A DNA stretch of 64,000 bases from Dromiciops gliroides (GCF_019393635.1 NC_057865.1:302293885-302357884); one strand, 5' to 3'; shown: positions 1 to 20,491, numbered from the stretch's first letter. Program-made: numbers and translations. The notes: generated from the letters alone by a model not told the origin.

Positions 1-1922
1 TGCCTCCGGGAGTTGCTCAGGCTGGGTTGGCATCCCGAGTTTCCTGCACCTGTGAGAGACGGTTGGCTAGACAAAGCCTTGGTTAAGCACTTGTCCTATG
101 CCAGGCCTGTGCCGAGCTGGGCAGAGAGAGAAAAGGCCTATGCTCAGAGAACTCTCCCATGGGAGTGCAAGTGGGGCAGAGTCAGGCCTAAAGCATACAG
201 CTGGCACTTAATCAGTGTGTGGCTGGCCTAGGGGCCTTCTGGCCCTTGCCCCTCACTTTATGGAGGAGGGAACCAAAGGCCAAGGGCCTTAGGTCATCCT
301 GACGGTCAGAAGGGGAAGAAGGGCTTGAACCCAGAGCCTCTGGCTCCCAGGGTTCCCCATGTTTCTGTCACCCAAAGCTCAGGATTCAGCAGTGCTGGTG
401 CTAAGCCCTCTTAGACAGATGGAGAAACTGAGTCCCACGCTAACTTGCCTGTAGTCCTGTAGGGGTCAGGGCTGGCACTGGGCCTGGCCCTCTGCCCCCT
501 GCCCACTGAAGCTCCCATGAGCTCCTATCAGGTCTTTGAGCTGGGATTCAAACTCAGGTCTTTGGACTCTTCCTCTCCCGCCCACCCTGGTGGCCTGCCT
601 TGCATGACGGAAGGCCGCTGTGGAGGTGGGCGATCCCCCCACCCTGTGGGTGCTGATGCACAATCCCTCCTTGTGGGCCCCTTTGGCTCTGAGCAAAGGC
701 CTCTCCTCCCAAGCCCAAGCTGCGGGACGTCTTTCCACCCTCCCTGGCCCTCAGCCTTCCTTTACCACCTCCTCCCTGCTGTGCTGAGGGCCATCCCCTG
801 CATCCCCTGGTGCTCTTCCTCAGACTTGCTAAGGGGGAGTGAGAAGGGATGAATGAGAAAGCACTGATTAAGTGCCGACTGTGTGCCAAGAAGGGCACTA
901 AGCCGGGGGCCACAGGCAGTAAAGCCAGACGGGGGCTTCCATTCCGATGAGGAGACGCTCCAGGAGCATCCCAGGGTGCTCCTCATCTAAGCACAGAGAT
1001 TCTGTGGCCGGCACCTGCACAGGAAGTCAGTCAGCAGTAGATGGTGGCTGTGGCGGGGATGGGGCTAGGACAGCAGTGTCTCCTCTGCAGATGACAGTTA
1101 TGGGTCCTGGGCTGGAAGTAGGGCTGGCAGTCTCAGAGGAGGGGGTGTGGAAGTCCATGGTCTTGGGCTGTCTGCCTATCCAGGAGCCTGAGGCCACCTC
1201 CTGTCAGGGGCCCTGGCATCTTCAGTTAGACAGGTGGAAGACCTGAGTTCAAGTCTTGGTTTTATTATTAATTTGGTGTGTGACCTTAGGCAAGTCCTTT
1301 CCCCACTGTAAACCAAAGAGCTGGGTTCAGTGGCTCCTGAAGGGCCTCCCAGGTCTGACGTTGTGTTCTGTGCATTCTTTCACCACCCCCTCTCCGTTCT
1401 AGGTGCCCCCCCCCCCCACCGTGGCAGTGTCTAATGGATGGACTCCTTGGAGGGTTGGGTGCAGAGGACCCTGGGCTCTGGGGCAGCCCGGAGGGCTGGG
1501 AGCTGTACCCCAGATGACCAGGAAGGCTGAGGCTCAGGCCCTTTGGGCTTGGCCCTGCACTCAGGGCGGGCACAGACCCAGGCGCTGTCACTGCAAACCT
1601 CAAACGGCTTTGTTTTCTCTGCTGCAGAAAGGTTTTCCCTGTAGAATGGTAAATGGGGCCGACTAGCTGGGGGGACCTTGGGACAGAATTCAGAGCTGGG
1701 CCTGTCTTAGAGATAGTCTAGGCTGGGCCAGTAACTGGGTGTGGGCTGGCCCTGGGGCACTCAGGCTGGTAGAGCCTGGGACCCTGGACTTCTCAGGTGC
1801 ATAAAAGAAAATGACCCAGGAAGCCAGATTCTCCTGAAATATGGTGAGGATACTATTAAAAGGAATAATAATCACTTACCACCCCCAGCTGGGAAGCCAG
1901 CCCTAGTCCCTTTCCCTCATTT

Positions 1923-2243
1923 GGTTGTTGTCGTTGGCCCTTTGTTCTCAGAGGACCCTGACATTGGGGGATGTCGTGACTCGCAGCGAATTGGATCTAA
2001 GTGAGGCAGGGCTGTGTAAAGTCACCAGCCTCACTCTCTCCTCCAGAGCCATCTGGGTCCAGGGACAAGATATACACCAGGACCACTGGAAATGGCCTCA
2101 GACGTTTGAGGCAATGGGGGTTAAGTGACTTGCCCAGGGTCACACAGCTAATAAGTGTCAAGTGTCCGAGGCCGGATTTGAACTCAGGTCCTCCTGAATC
2201 CAGGGCTGGTGCTTTATCCACTGTGCTATCTAGCTGCCCCCCT
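1923..2243 (-). repeat. Composite SINE with long 3' body
   Basis: On the minus strand it starts with the marsupial tRNA-derived head (ggcagctagatagcacagtg) and continues into a roughly 180-bp second body ending in an A/C-rich caacgacaacaacc tail. It is flanked by the direct repeat CCCTCATTT at 1914-1922 and 2244-2252. It is about twice the length of the plain SINEs in this window. Confidence 0.8.
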
Positions 2244-3354
2244 CCCTCATTTAGTAAGAGGGCCCTGAGGCCCAGCCAGGTGTCCCACAGGTGGCAGCAC
2301 TAACTGCTGCCCAGGTAGACTCTTTGCAGAGTAGGGCCCTTCCCACTAGGCTACACAGCCTCTCAGGCTTGGCTCTTGGGGGATGGGGAGACCTCATCTA
2401 TTTCCTCCCCTGCTCCCTCTCCCTGAGGGTGGCCGACAGCTTTTCTGCTGGGAGGCTGAATCCCCAGGAGTTGGAATGATTGGCTGGCATCCTGTGGCCT
2501 GGGGGGAAGTGTCTTTACTTGTCTGGCTCCATCTGTGAAATGGGAGCCAGGGCCTTATCACCTCTGGGATCTGAGAGGAAGTGTGCAGGGAAGTGTGTTG
2601 CTGTTGGAGCTGCAGCTGCAGCTGAAGCGTGCGGGGGAGCTTCCTCTCCCTGGGAGTTCCCCAAACTGTCAAATCATAAGGACGTGACTCGTGACTGTCC
2701 TCCCTTCACTCACACATTCTGATGCTACTTTGTAGAGGAGCAGAGAGACCCTGGCTCTAGAAGGCTCTGCGGGGGGTGGGGGGGCAGGCTCTGGACTCAT
2801 CTCACAGCTTTGGGGATGGTTTGCGGCTGGAGGGCCAGCTGGGCATGGTCGGGAGAGCCTCAGTGCTCCAGAGTTGGCCCCAGGGATAAACTTTCCAGCC
2901 TAGCTCATGAAGAGCCCTGGATGTGCAGTCTGGCTTGGGTTTGACTCCCTCACTTACCTGTGGGCTTTTGTGCCTCAGTTTCCTCCTCTGTAAAATGAGG
3001 TTGGGCAGGGATGCCTCCTGAGATTCCTTCCCCGTCTAGCTCTAATGGAGTGTGACCCTTCTTGGTGTGGGCACTCCCTCTGGGGGAGGCCTTAGGAGAG
3101 AATTCAGAGCTGAGTCTAGGGCGTCCTTGCCTCATCTACTTTTTAAAGCATAGGAAGCCCCCTGACCTCCTCAGGCTGCAGAGGTGCAGGAAGTGGGATG
3201 GCTAGGCATGACTCGGAGCTTTCAGTTCCTTGGTCTGGCAGAGGGAGGAACTGGAGGTTCCTGGCTTTGGAATACAGTCACTCACTGCTCCCAGTGATTC
3301 CCTGATTCCCTCCTGCACCACAGATGGTGTCTCTGTAGCACTTGCTTTATAGGT

Positions 3355-4610
3355 TTTTTAAAAATCTATTTCATGTCATGTTCAAGTTTGCATTCTCTCC
3401 CCCTCACGTCCCCACCACGGAGGAAGCAAGACTCTGGTACAGATGCATCCAGTCAGCAAAACAATTCTGGTCACAACTGGCCCAAAAGGACCTGCCCTCT
3501 GGGGGCCGGCAGCAGGTCTCATCCTGACGCCTCTGGAGTTGTAGCCGGTCCTTGCTTTGATCAGAATTCTCAAGGGCTGTTTCTCTTCCTAATGTTGTTA
3601 CTGTATAAATGGTTCTCCTGGTTCTGCTCACTCTGCATCAGTTTATATGAGTCTTCCCAGGATTCTCTGAAGCCACGCCCCTGCATCCATTCTTACAGCA
3701 CCATAGTCTTCCCTCACCTTCATACACCATAACTCGGTCAGCCCTTCCCCAAAGGATGCCTATCCTGTCCACTTCTTTGCTACCAAAGATGGACTGCTAT
3801 CGATATCTTTGCAGATGGGGCCCTTGCCTCCTTTCTTTGGGGGTATAGACCAGCAGCAGTATCGTTGGGCCAAAGGGCACTCACAGTTTAATAGCCCTTG
3901 AGGCACAGTTCCAAATGTCTTTCCAGAATGGCTGGGCCAGCTCACAGCTCTGCTGTGTGTTAATGCACCTGTTTTCCATTTTTGTCAGCTTTGCCAATCT
4001 GACGGGTCTGAGGTGGGACCTCAGAGTTGTTTTAATTTGCGTTTCTCTCGTTGTTAATGATTTAGAACATCTGTTTTCACATGGCTATTGATAGCTTAGA
4101 TTTATTCCTTTAAAAAGTGTGGATTCATATCCTTTGGCCACTCATTAATTGGAGAATGGCTCTTATGAGTTTGTTGAGTCCCTATATATTTGAGAGGTGC
4201 CAGTACCTTTATCAGAGAAACTTGCTGCAGAGATTTTTCTCCTCCTAGTTTCCTGTTTTTCTTCTAATTTTAGCCATGTTGGTTCTGTTTGTACAAAAAG
4301 GTTTTGATTTTATATAATCAGAACGACCCATTTCACCACCTGGGAACTTCTCTCTTGTTGATCACCAGCTCTTCATTTATCTGTGGGCCAGTGGTTGTTT
4401 CTCCCTGGCTCTGTGACTTTGTTTATGAGGGCACCGTTTCTGGCTTTAACTTGGTATACATGCAGTGTGAGAAAATAGTCTCTGCCTGGTTTCAGCCAGA
4501 CTGCCGTCCAGTTTCTGTCCGATAGTGAGTTCTTGCCCCAGTAGCCTCAATCTTTGGATTGATCCAAATGCATGTTGGTTTGCCATTCTACTGAGCCCAG
4601 TGCTGCTCTG
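3355..4610 (-). mobile_element. L1 LINE fragment, 3' part of ORF2 (decayed)
   Basis: Read on the minus strand, broken frames match the L1 ORF2 C-terminus: resembling MREMQIKTTLR, then LAQPFWKDIWN, then VPFGPT. Plus-strand signatures typical of antisense L1 also occur, such as ttttaatttgcgtttctc. Frameshifts and stops show that it is dead. Confidence 0.75.
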
Positions 4611-4739
4611 CCAAAAATCACTTAGCTCAGAGAACAAGGCTGTTGAAACATGAATTGTCCAGGATGGGAGGAGACCAAGAAACCTTGGATGCCTGACCCT
4701 TTGGAAAATCACTATCAAGGGGGAAGGAGCCAGAGAGTG

Positions 4740-5265
4740 AGTGATAGGAGAATATGAGGGGAAAAGACCAAAATAACCAAAAATCTCAGGAGGAAGAAAA
4801 CTCAGTTAAAGACCTTGAACATAAACAGGTAAAGCAACAGGGAAGACAAAGGATCACAGCTTCTAGGACAACCAAGTGAGCCCAAACATCTCTGAATAAA
4901 TATTGTAAGACAAAGGAAAAGGAACAATGCTCAATGAGTCAGAGGACCCTGTGATTTCCAAGGTAGCAGGGAACCCCAGGAGCATGTTCCTGAATGAATG
5001 GAGAGAGAAATAAGAATTTGTGGCCAGCACAGGAGAAATAAATGGCAGAAAAGAAAAACTCAAATCCATGGTGGCAAACCTCACTCAAGAAACAAAAGAG
5101 AAAACAACTGTTTGGGAATGAAGAAGTAAAGGACAATCTGGAAGAAGAGAACAAAGTAATATTAAGAGAAAACATGATCTCCACACAAGCAAAACACGCC
5201 TATTTCATAGACAGGAGGCTTAGAGATGACTTACAGATCACAGGCTTCCCAGAAGAAAGCCTGGA
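4740..5265 (+). mobile_element. Possible L1 ORF1 fragment
   Basis: An A-rich plus-strand stretch encodes a charged, coiled-coil-like segment ending LRDDLQITGFPEESLD. This resembles the L1 ORF1 motif in which a coiled coil is followed by (L/N)RxxGxPE. The assignment is by resemblance only. Confidence 0.4.
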
Positions 5266-6325
5266 TTGAGAAGCAGAAGTGCTCAGTGTGAATCCTAGCA
5301 CCACGGCCAGCGGCGCTGGAATCTGGGGTCTGGACTCCTCACCAGTATATTGAAGGGGTTGAGGCCCCTCCCCACTCTCTTAGGAAAAGAAGTGTCTTGG
5401 CTGCCCTCGAAAGCAGCCCAGGGAGGTGGGCAGGGCAAAGAGAAGTGTCCCCATCTTGCTGAGTCCTGCCTCGGGCCTCGCTGACTGCCCAGGGCTTTTG
5501 CCTGCTCTCATGACAAGTGCCAGCCCCCTCAGGGAGGGGCACTGGGCCAAAGGGAGTAGCTGTGCCTGATTGGTCCCGGAGAGTGTGTGCCCTGCTGGGG
5601 ATTCGAAAGCCTTCAGCTTTCGATCTCAGCTGTCTCCTGGGCGTGATCAGGAGACCTGACTGGCTGCTGGGGTGGGTGGGGGGAGAGAAGTAGGAATTGT
5701 GACAGGCTCCTAGGTAGTTTCTTCCCTCTCCCAACCATTCCCCGCTGAGTGCTCAGAATCCTCCCATACTCCTCTGGGCTGGGGTTAGGGCTCCAGGACT
5801 AGAGGCCACTCTGGACCTCCCTGATGGGGGGGGGGGGCCAGGCCAGCTGGCACTTGCAGAGTTGGCATTCTTAGGAAGTTTCTCCTTACATTAAGCCTCA
5901 ATCAGCCTGCCCCTTTCTGGCCATGCCTCTGCACCATGCCTGCCCTGCAGGTATTTGCAGCTCTGCTATGTGTTACACTCTCCCCCCTTTCCTTCCCTTG
6001 GTGCAGCAGCACACCGGGGGCTCACTCAGACCATCTCTGCCCCTCCTCAAATGAGGCTCCAGGAACAGCCGGACACCATGGGTGGGTCTCAGGGGGACTG
6101 AGAACAGACTTGCCCGCCCCCTCTTTAAAACGCTAAATGCCCTCAGGTTTGTGTAGCCTCAGATCTTAAGGGGGTTATGAGTCTAAGTCAGTCTTACTGG
6201 CTGCTGTCCCACTCTAAACCCTTTAGGGGCCTCTCCCATCTCCAGAGTCCGTGCTAAGCTCCTGATCCTGGCATTCAGGGCCCTCCAGAGCCTGTCACCA
6301 GCCTTTCCAGATGGACTTTCCATTG

Positions 6326-6975
6326 CAGGCTGACCTGTTTTATTGCGCCTTGCATATACCGCATTATTTATAGATTGAAGGTTTGTGGTAACCCCTCATT
6401 GGGCAAGTTAATGGGTGCTGTTTTTCCAGCATTGTGTGCTCACAGTGTCTCTGTGTGACATTTTGGTAATTCTTGCAGTATTTCAAAGCTCGTCATTCTT
6501 ATATCTGTTATGGGGATCTGTGATCAGGGGTCTTGGTGCTGCTACTGTCATTGAACTGATTGGCAAATGCTGTCGGTGTTTTAACTGTTCCTGGCCTGCT
6601 TCACCTTTTCCCTCCCTCTTCCCTGAGTCACAGCCAGACTGAAATTAGGGTGATTAACCCCTCTGCCATGGACCTTAGTGCCAATGGATGGGGCGACTTG
6701 AGCAGCCGCCAACTTGACCGGCCAGCAGCCACAGACAGTGAGGCAGCAAGGATGACCCCTGACTGAAGGCTATGGGGAGGCTTGGCATTTTTTAGCAAGA
6801 AAGTATTTTTGATTAAGGCCTTGCCTACTATTTAACAGACTGAAACGTAGTATAAACATAGCTTTTATATGCAGTGGAAAACTAAAAATGTGAGTGACTC
6901 GCTTTATTGTGATATTCACTTTATTGTAGTGTTCTGGAACTGACCCGGCACCCTCTCGGCGGCCCGGTGTGCTTG
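6326..6975 (+). mobile_element. Internally deleted Tigger1-like DNA transposon
   Basis: The left end (caggctgacctgttttattg) and the following attgaaggtttgtggtaacc and gacattttggtaattcttgc match the Tigger1 5' region as I remember it. The right end carries gagtgactcgctttattgtg and finishes gtgtgcttg followed by TA. The transposase region is missing, leaving about 650 bp, so it is a non-autonomous relic. The left TA is not intact. Confidence 0.75.
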
Positions 6976-7396
6976 TAGTCTCCTGCAGTTATGTCAACCT
7001 GCCTTCTATTCTTATCTCTGAGACAGTTCCTCACTGCCTCCTCCAGGAAGGATCCCGGGCCTCTTGCCCTCCCCCAGGGCCCCCGGCTGCCTTGGAGCTC
7101 TTATTTGTTCCAGTTACCGCTCCCTGTCTTCCTGCCTCCCCTGATTGGGTCATGAGCAGCTCGCTGTCATTGTCCCTGTTTTTGTCCCAGGTGGCCAGGC
7201 CAGCACAGGGTGGGATTCTCTGAGCCTTAGTCTGTAAAACGCAGGTGATGATTCCTGTAGGGTTTGCTATGTCTCGGGGTTGTTGGGAGGCGCAGAGGAA
7301 CCAGAAACTTGGGAGGAGGATTCATATTAGGCCAGGTTCTACTGACTTTGCTTGCTCGTGTGTGTGGCATGTGAGTGTGGTGTGTGTGAGAGGGTT

Positions 7397-7402
7397 TGAG
7401 TG

Positions 7403-7437
<35 letters not shown>

Positions 7438-9176
7438 ATGTATGAGTGTGAGGTGTGTGAGTGTGTGTGAGTGTGGTATGTGTGTGTGTGAGAGAGAGAG
7501 TATGAGTGTAGTGTGAGGTATGTGTGTGTGTGAGAGAGTATGAGTGTAGTATGGGTATGTGATGTATGAGTATGTGAGGTGTGTGGGTGTGGTGTGTGTA
7601 TGAGAGGGTATGAGTATAGTGTGGGAGTATGATGTATGAGTGTGTGAGGTATGTGAGTGGGGTGTGTGGTGAGTGTGTGAGAGAGTATGAGTGTAGTGTG
7701 GGGGTATGATGTATGAGTGTGAGGTGTGGTGTGTGTGTATATGAGTATGAGTGTAGTATGGGTGTGTGAGGTGTGTGAGTGTGGTGTGTGGTGAGTGTGT
7801 GGTGTGCGAGTGTGTGTGTGTGAGAGAGAGTATGAGTGTAGTGTGGGGGTATGATGCATGAGTGTGTGGTGTGTGAGTGTGTGTGAGGTGTGAGTGTGGT
7901 GTGTGTGTGTGTGAGAAAGTATGAGTGTAGTGTGAGGTGTGTGTGTGTGTGTGTGAGAGTGTAGTATGGGTGTGTGATGTATGAGTGTGTGAGGTGTGTG
8001 TGTGGTGTGTGTATGAGTATGAGTGTAGTATGGGTGTGTGAGTGTCGTGTGTGTGAGAGAGGGTATGAGTATAGTGTGTGAGTATGATGTATGAGTGTGT
8101 GAGGTATGTGAGTGGGGTGTGTGGTGAGTGTGTGGTGTGTGAGTGTGTGTGTATGTGTGTGAGAGAGTGTATGAGTGTGTGAGGTGTGTGTGTATGAGTA
8201 TGAGTGTAGTATGGGTGTGTGATGTATGAGTGTGTGAGGTGTGTGAGTGTGGTGTGTGGTGAGTGTGTGGTGTGCGAGTGTGTGTGTATGTGTGTGAGAG
8301 TATGAGTGTAGTGTGGGGGTATGATGTATGAGTGTGTGAGGTGTGTGGTGTGTGTGTATATGAGTATGAGTGTAGTATGGGTGTGTGAGGTGTGTGAATG
8401 TGGTGTGCGAGTGTGTGTGTGTGAGAGAGAGTATGAGTGTAGTGTGGGGGTATGATGCATGAGTGTGAGGTGTGTGAGTGTAGTGTGTGATGAATGTGTG
8501 GTGTGTGAGTGTGTGAGGTGTGAGTGTGGTGTGTGTGTGTGTGAGAAAGTATGAGTGTAGTGTGAGGTGTGTGTGTGTGTGTGAGAGTGTAGTATGGGTG
8601 TGTGATGTATGAGTGTGTGAGGTGTGTGTGTGTGTGTGAGAGTGTAGTATGGGTGTGTGATGTATGAGTGTGTGAGGTGTGTGTGTGGTGTGTGTATGAG
8701 TATGAGTGTAGTATGGGTGTGTGAGTGTGGTGTGTGTGTGAGAGAGGGTATGAGTATAGTGTGGGAGTATGATGTATGAGTATGTGAGGTATGTGAGTGG
8801 GGTGTGTGGTGAGTGTGTGGTGTGTGAGCGTGTGTGTATGTGTGTGAGAGAGTGTATGAGTGTGTGAGGTGTGTGTGGGGTGTGTGTGTATGAGTATGAG
8901 TGTAGTATGGGTGTGTGATGTATGAGTGTGTGAGGTATGTGAGTGTGGTGTGTGTTGAGTGTGTGGTGTGCGAGTGTGTGTGTGTGTGAGAGAGAGTATG
9001 AGTGTAGTGTGGGGGTATGATGTATGAGTGTGATGTATGAGTGTGTGAGGTGTGTGAGTGTGGTGTGTGGTGTGTGGTGTGTGTGGTGTGCGAATGTGTG
9101 TGTGTGTGTGTGAGAGAGAGAGTATGAGTGTAGTGTGGGGGTATGATGTATGTGTGTGAGGTGTGTGAGTGTGTGT
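7397..9176. repeat. GT-rich minisatellite with higher-order repeats, about 1.8 kb
   Basis: The stretch is built of gtgtgtg, gtatgagtgtag and gtgtgaggtgtg units. Longer blocks recur: gagaaagtatgagtgtag at 7913 and again at 8543 (630 bp apart), and gggtatgagtatagtgtg at about 7606, 8061 and 8746. Thus tens-of-bases units are arranged in blocks of roughly 455-685 bp. The complementary strand is open for 620 codons only because CA-rich sequence lacks stop codons; it is not a gene. Confidence 0.9.
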
Positions 9177-12100
9177 GGGCTCACCTGATCCTAGCCCCCT
9201 TCATTTACAGAGGAAGAAACTGAGGCCCTGAGAGAGAAGGCCCCTTGCCCGGGCTTACCCAGCCCTGAAGTGCCGTAATCCAGGCAGGATTCCAGCCTGG
9301 CAGTTGTGGGGGCTGCTGGGCTGCTGGGAGGTGATGGGGACTGGAGGTGCGGCCTTGCAGGCAGGCAGAGCTGCCCGGGCCAGTCCCTTGGCCCCTCAGG
9401 AGCCCCGAGGTGATGAATCACAGCCGCAGTGGTAGCAGAGTCCACCCCTGAGCCCCACACCTGTGAAGCCTTAATAATTACGACAATGAAGTGCTCCTGA
9501 GTCAGGGCGCTGCCCACTGGGCTACCATGCTGTCACCATTCCAGCCTTTGCCCAGGAAGCTCTTTCATCTGACCTTCAAAGAACAGCAGGATGAGGCCTG
9601 ACCTGGGAGGAACCTCAGACCCGCTCCCCCTTTCCCTCCCTCGAGCTGAGGGCTGTCCAGGGAGCTGGGCACAGAGTGCTCTCGTGTCCTGGGATAGGGC
9701 CTCTTTGTTCTCCAGGGGCCAGGCCTGGGATCAAAGGGGCCATTCAGGGAAGACAGAGGACCATTGAGCTCCAGGGTCTGGGCCTCCTCCCCAGGTCCAG
9801 CGTGAGCCAGATACCCGTCCTTGGCATGTGCTCTTACCTCCGTCCCCAGGGGCAAGGGGTGGGGTTCTGGCTGACTTGGGGCTCCCCATTAAAAGCAGAG
9901 AGCCGAAGCCCAGCTGGGAGTGGGGCAGGCACTGTAGTGGGGGAAGGGGGCACCTCGACCCAGGGAGTGGCCTCGGCAGACTTGCAGGCGCTGGGGCTTC
10001 AGAGGCCACTCTGCCCACCCTGCATTTCACAGAGAAGGAAGGGGGGGCTCAGTGACTTGCCCAGGGTGACTGCGGTAGGGAGCAGCAGGTCCTGAGGTCA
10101 TGCCTGTGGCCTCCGTGTGCCTAGAGCACAGGCATGAGGGAGAGCTGTGACTGCAGAATGCCCGGCCCATCGGGAGCCTCTGAAGCCTGTTGAATGAGGG
10201 CGTGTCCACCAGTGTGGGAGCATCAGCAATGGCTTCATGGAGAGGGGTGTTGGGGCTGCATTTGTTTATCTAAAGGAAGAAGACCAAGGGGAAGTGACCA
10301 CAACCAGCGCAAAGGCATGGAGATGGGGGATGTGAGCAGACCGATTTAGCCAGATTGTAGTGACCGCTCTGCAGAATCAGAGAAACGTCCCCTGGTCCTG
10401 GGAAGAGAGCTGGAGCGGATCGGGGGCCTCCAGAGCTCCCCAGAGCAGGCCTGTTTGATTCTAGTGAGCCACAGAGTGGCACGACTGTCCCTTAGTGGCA
10501 GCTGAGTGGAGGATGCACTGGCGCTCTTGGAGACTTTCTGAGAAGGGGAGGGGAGACCCAGAACAGCGGCTTGAGAAAGGGTCATTGGGTCTTGTAGGGG
10601 GTTAATAATGGGGGAAACCTGGGTATGTGTGCAGGCAGAGGGGCAGAGACTGGAGGAAAGAAGTAACAAGTGCCAGGTGATGTCGGAAGACTCCCCTAAG
10701 ATGGTTCACATGTCTGCTGATTTCTTCAGGGACTCATTGGTGTCATTTGTAAGCCACTGCCCATAGGCAAGGCGCTTGAACATGGAAGCCCTCCAAGGGG
10801 AGGTCCCGTGAATCTGTACTCGGTCCTGTTCTGAGCTGTGGAACGAGAGCCCGGCTTGCCTCACCTGTTCAAAGAATAGGTAGACAGGTGGGTTTGAGAT
10901 CAGCCAAAGCCTCCCCGTGCTGGCTGAGTTCTTTCTCTGGGAATCTGGCGCATAAGGAAGATTCCCAGAGGCTCGTTGCAGTGCCGCGAGGCCATCCTCA
11001 GGCCTGGTGCTCCTTGTCAGGGACGTCTGTCATCCCTCCAAGGACATTTGTTCTACCCTCCCTGGGAAGAATCTTCTGGGTTGTTGTAGAGGACACAGAC
11101 CCAGGAAGGGAAGGGCAGGCTCACAGAGAGAAGAGCCGCCAGTTATGTTTGTAGTTAAAGTCACAGGCACTCAGACCAGAAAAGAAGGGGGAGCTGGGCA
11201 CTGCCCTGCTACCTGTGGGATGGGAAGAGAGTCTTGCTGGACTGTTTATGGAGAGTGAGGCGTCAAAGTCCCCAGAGAGCAGACACACGGGCCGTGTCTG
11301 CACAGGCTCTGGGGATCAGACCTAGGAGCTCAGGGTTCGAGGGAGTCACAGCAGTGCAGAAGCAGCAGGCCCTGTAAGGGCTCCAAACCTCGAAGTCAAG
11401 ACCCACTTTCTGCGGGATCCCAGGCAAGGCCCTTCCTTCCCTGAGCCTCAGCTTTTTCCTCTGTAAGATGAGAGGTGGACAGGATGACCCCGGGCTCCCT
11501 TCTGGGCTTAGCTCTATGACCCCAACTGTCTGCCTCTTCATCAGCTAAGATCAGCCTGTGTGGGCAGAGAGTGTCAGCTCCCACCACACAGGCATGAGAA
11601 GATGGCACCCTTGGGAGCAGGGAGGGAAGGAGAGGAAAAAATTGTCAGTAAGCAAGAGAGTGAGTGATCGAGTGCCTTGGCTTGTGGGAAACCCTGAGAG
11701 GAACAGATGGGAAAGCTGGGAGGATGTGGGAGATTACTGAAGAGAGGTGAGAGCTGAGGGAGGTGGAGATGCTTAGGACAGAGGATGGCAGAGCTGGGAG
11801 GGGAAGGTGGAGACCAGCTCTGACTTGGGCTGATCCATACCAGAATAGGAATTCCACTTGTGTGCCCCCTGAGCAGCTGTCCCAGCCCCCTGCTTGCACC
11901 GTGACCATCCTGAAGCATTTGCTTATGGTGAGGAGGGATGTGTCTGGGAGGCTGGTGGAACAAGACATGTCTGTGGGGGCCCCTTGCTGTGTGGCTGTGT
12001 CCCACTCTGGTCCTTGGCAGACCCTGCCCCTCTCAGTCAGCTATGGGCCCCCTGGGCTTTGCCCCCATTTTTGTTCAGGGGTCCCTTGATCTCCTTGTGT

Positions 12101-13124
12101 TCTGTCCCAGGAATGGATGGCTAACATCTATGAGGAAGAGCCTCTGTGTGCTTAGCAGTGGGCTAGGCTATGAGGCAACAGCTCAGGAGGGTGCATCCCC
12201 CTCTCCCAGGAGCCAAGGAAGAACGCACCCAGGGCACCTGTAATTGAGGATGAGTGAATCAAGGCCAGGAGATGCGACCCAGAAACTAGACCCTTTGGGA
12301 GGGCGTGGTGGCCTTGGAGGGCATTCCTGCCCAATGCCAGTAAATCTGGAGGGGTCAGCCTCTGAGGGCATGCCTGGCATGGGTGAGGGCAGGCGCACTA
12401 CCGGACTCGGGGGGCAGCGGAGCTTCCTTGTTGGAGGAGTTTGTATTTTTCCCTTAAGGTTGGTGGAAGCCACACTGTTTATGGAGTGACACAGTCAGAC
12501 GTGGGCACCAGGAAGGTCATTGTGACCACCCTGAATGTTGGGGGGAATTCTTGGCCAGGGAGTCATTCCACTTAAATTCACCTAGGTGGTAGGAACAAGT
12601 TCCATCCCTCACTTTGAGTTCTGCTCTCTGGGGCCAAGCAGAATAAATCTGACCTCTCTTCCAAGGGATAGTCCTTCAAGTCAGGTGATCATTAAGGGAC
12701 TCCCCTTTTAAAGTAGCCCAAGATCCCATTTGTTTTTTCAGGCTGTGATAGGATGCTACTGAGTCATTGAACTTGTAGTCTAGAGACCCCCAAATCTTTT
12801 TCCACATGAACCATGCGTGTCTTCATTGTCTAGGTGTGCTCACAAGGGATGAGGCCAGTCTGCTCATCGCCCCCCTCTGTACCCCCAGTTTCCTCATCTG
12901 TCAATGTCGCTTCTCTCCTAGAGGGTTTTGTGAGGCTGTGGTGAGGTCATGTGTGTAGCACTGGGCACTTAGCCAAAGGAGGATTGTTTTCTGTCCTATA
13001 AAGACCTGGCTGGGGTTGGTGACTATTGCTACCTGGGTGAGCAAATTCAGAAAGATGGATGGTCCCTTGGCTCTCGCAGTTTAACTAGATTCACTAGGGT
13101 TTTCTCTGTCCTTCTTTATTTCAG

Positions 13125-13136
13125 TCCTTGGAAATG
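13125..13136 (+). other. Candidate 12-nt microexon in KIAA0930 intron 1
   Basis: A pyrimidine-rich tract ends in tttatttcag at 13124. Twelve bases follow (tccttggaaatg), then a strong donor, gtaagagc, at 13137. The length is divisible by three, so inclusion would keep the frame. This rests only on the pairing of splice-like signals, which can arise by chance. Confidence 0.2.
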
Positions 13137-13418
13137 GTAAGAGCTGAGGCACAGGCCCTTCTGGTTCCTGATTCGGGGCTGGGCTCAGCTCTGCCCTTCC
13201 CTGTCACAGGCCCCCTCACCCCAGTCCCCGTGGGAGCCACCCCTCAGAAATGGTGGGCTCTCATCCAAGGTCTTCCCTCCTCTCTTTCCCTTTCTTTCCC
13301 TGAGCCTCCTTCTGCCCTCCCCATGCTCCCCTACAGCAAACTCCCAGAGTCTAAACCCTCACCAGGTGCAGATAGACACCTTGTGGCCTTGGAGCCACCT
13401 AGGGTGCCAAGGAGTTAA

Positions 13419-20491
<7,073 letters not shown>

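Noticed and set aside
7322..9184. 620-codon open frame on the minus strand with His-Thr repeats
   Set aside because: It is the translation of the CA strand of a tandem repeat. CA-rich sequence has few stops, and other frames of the same repeat are also open.
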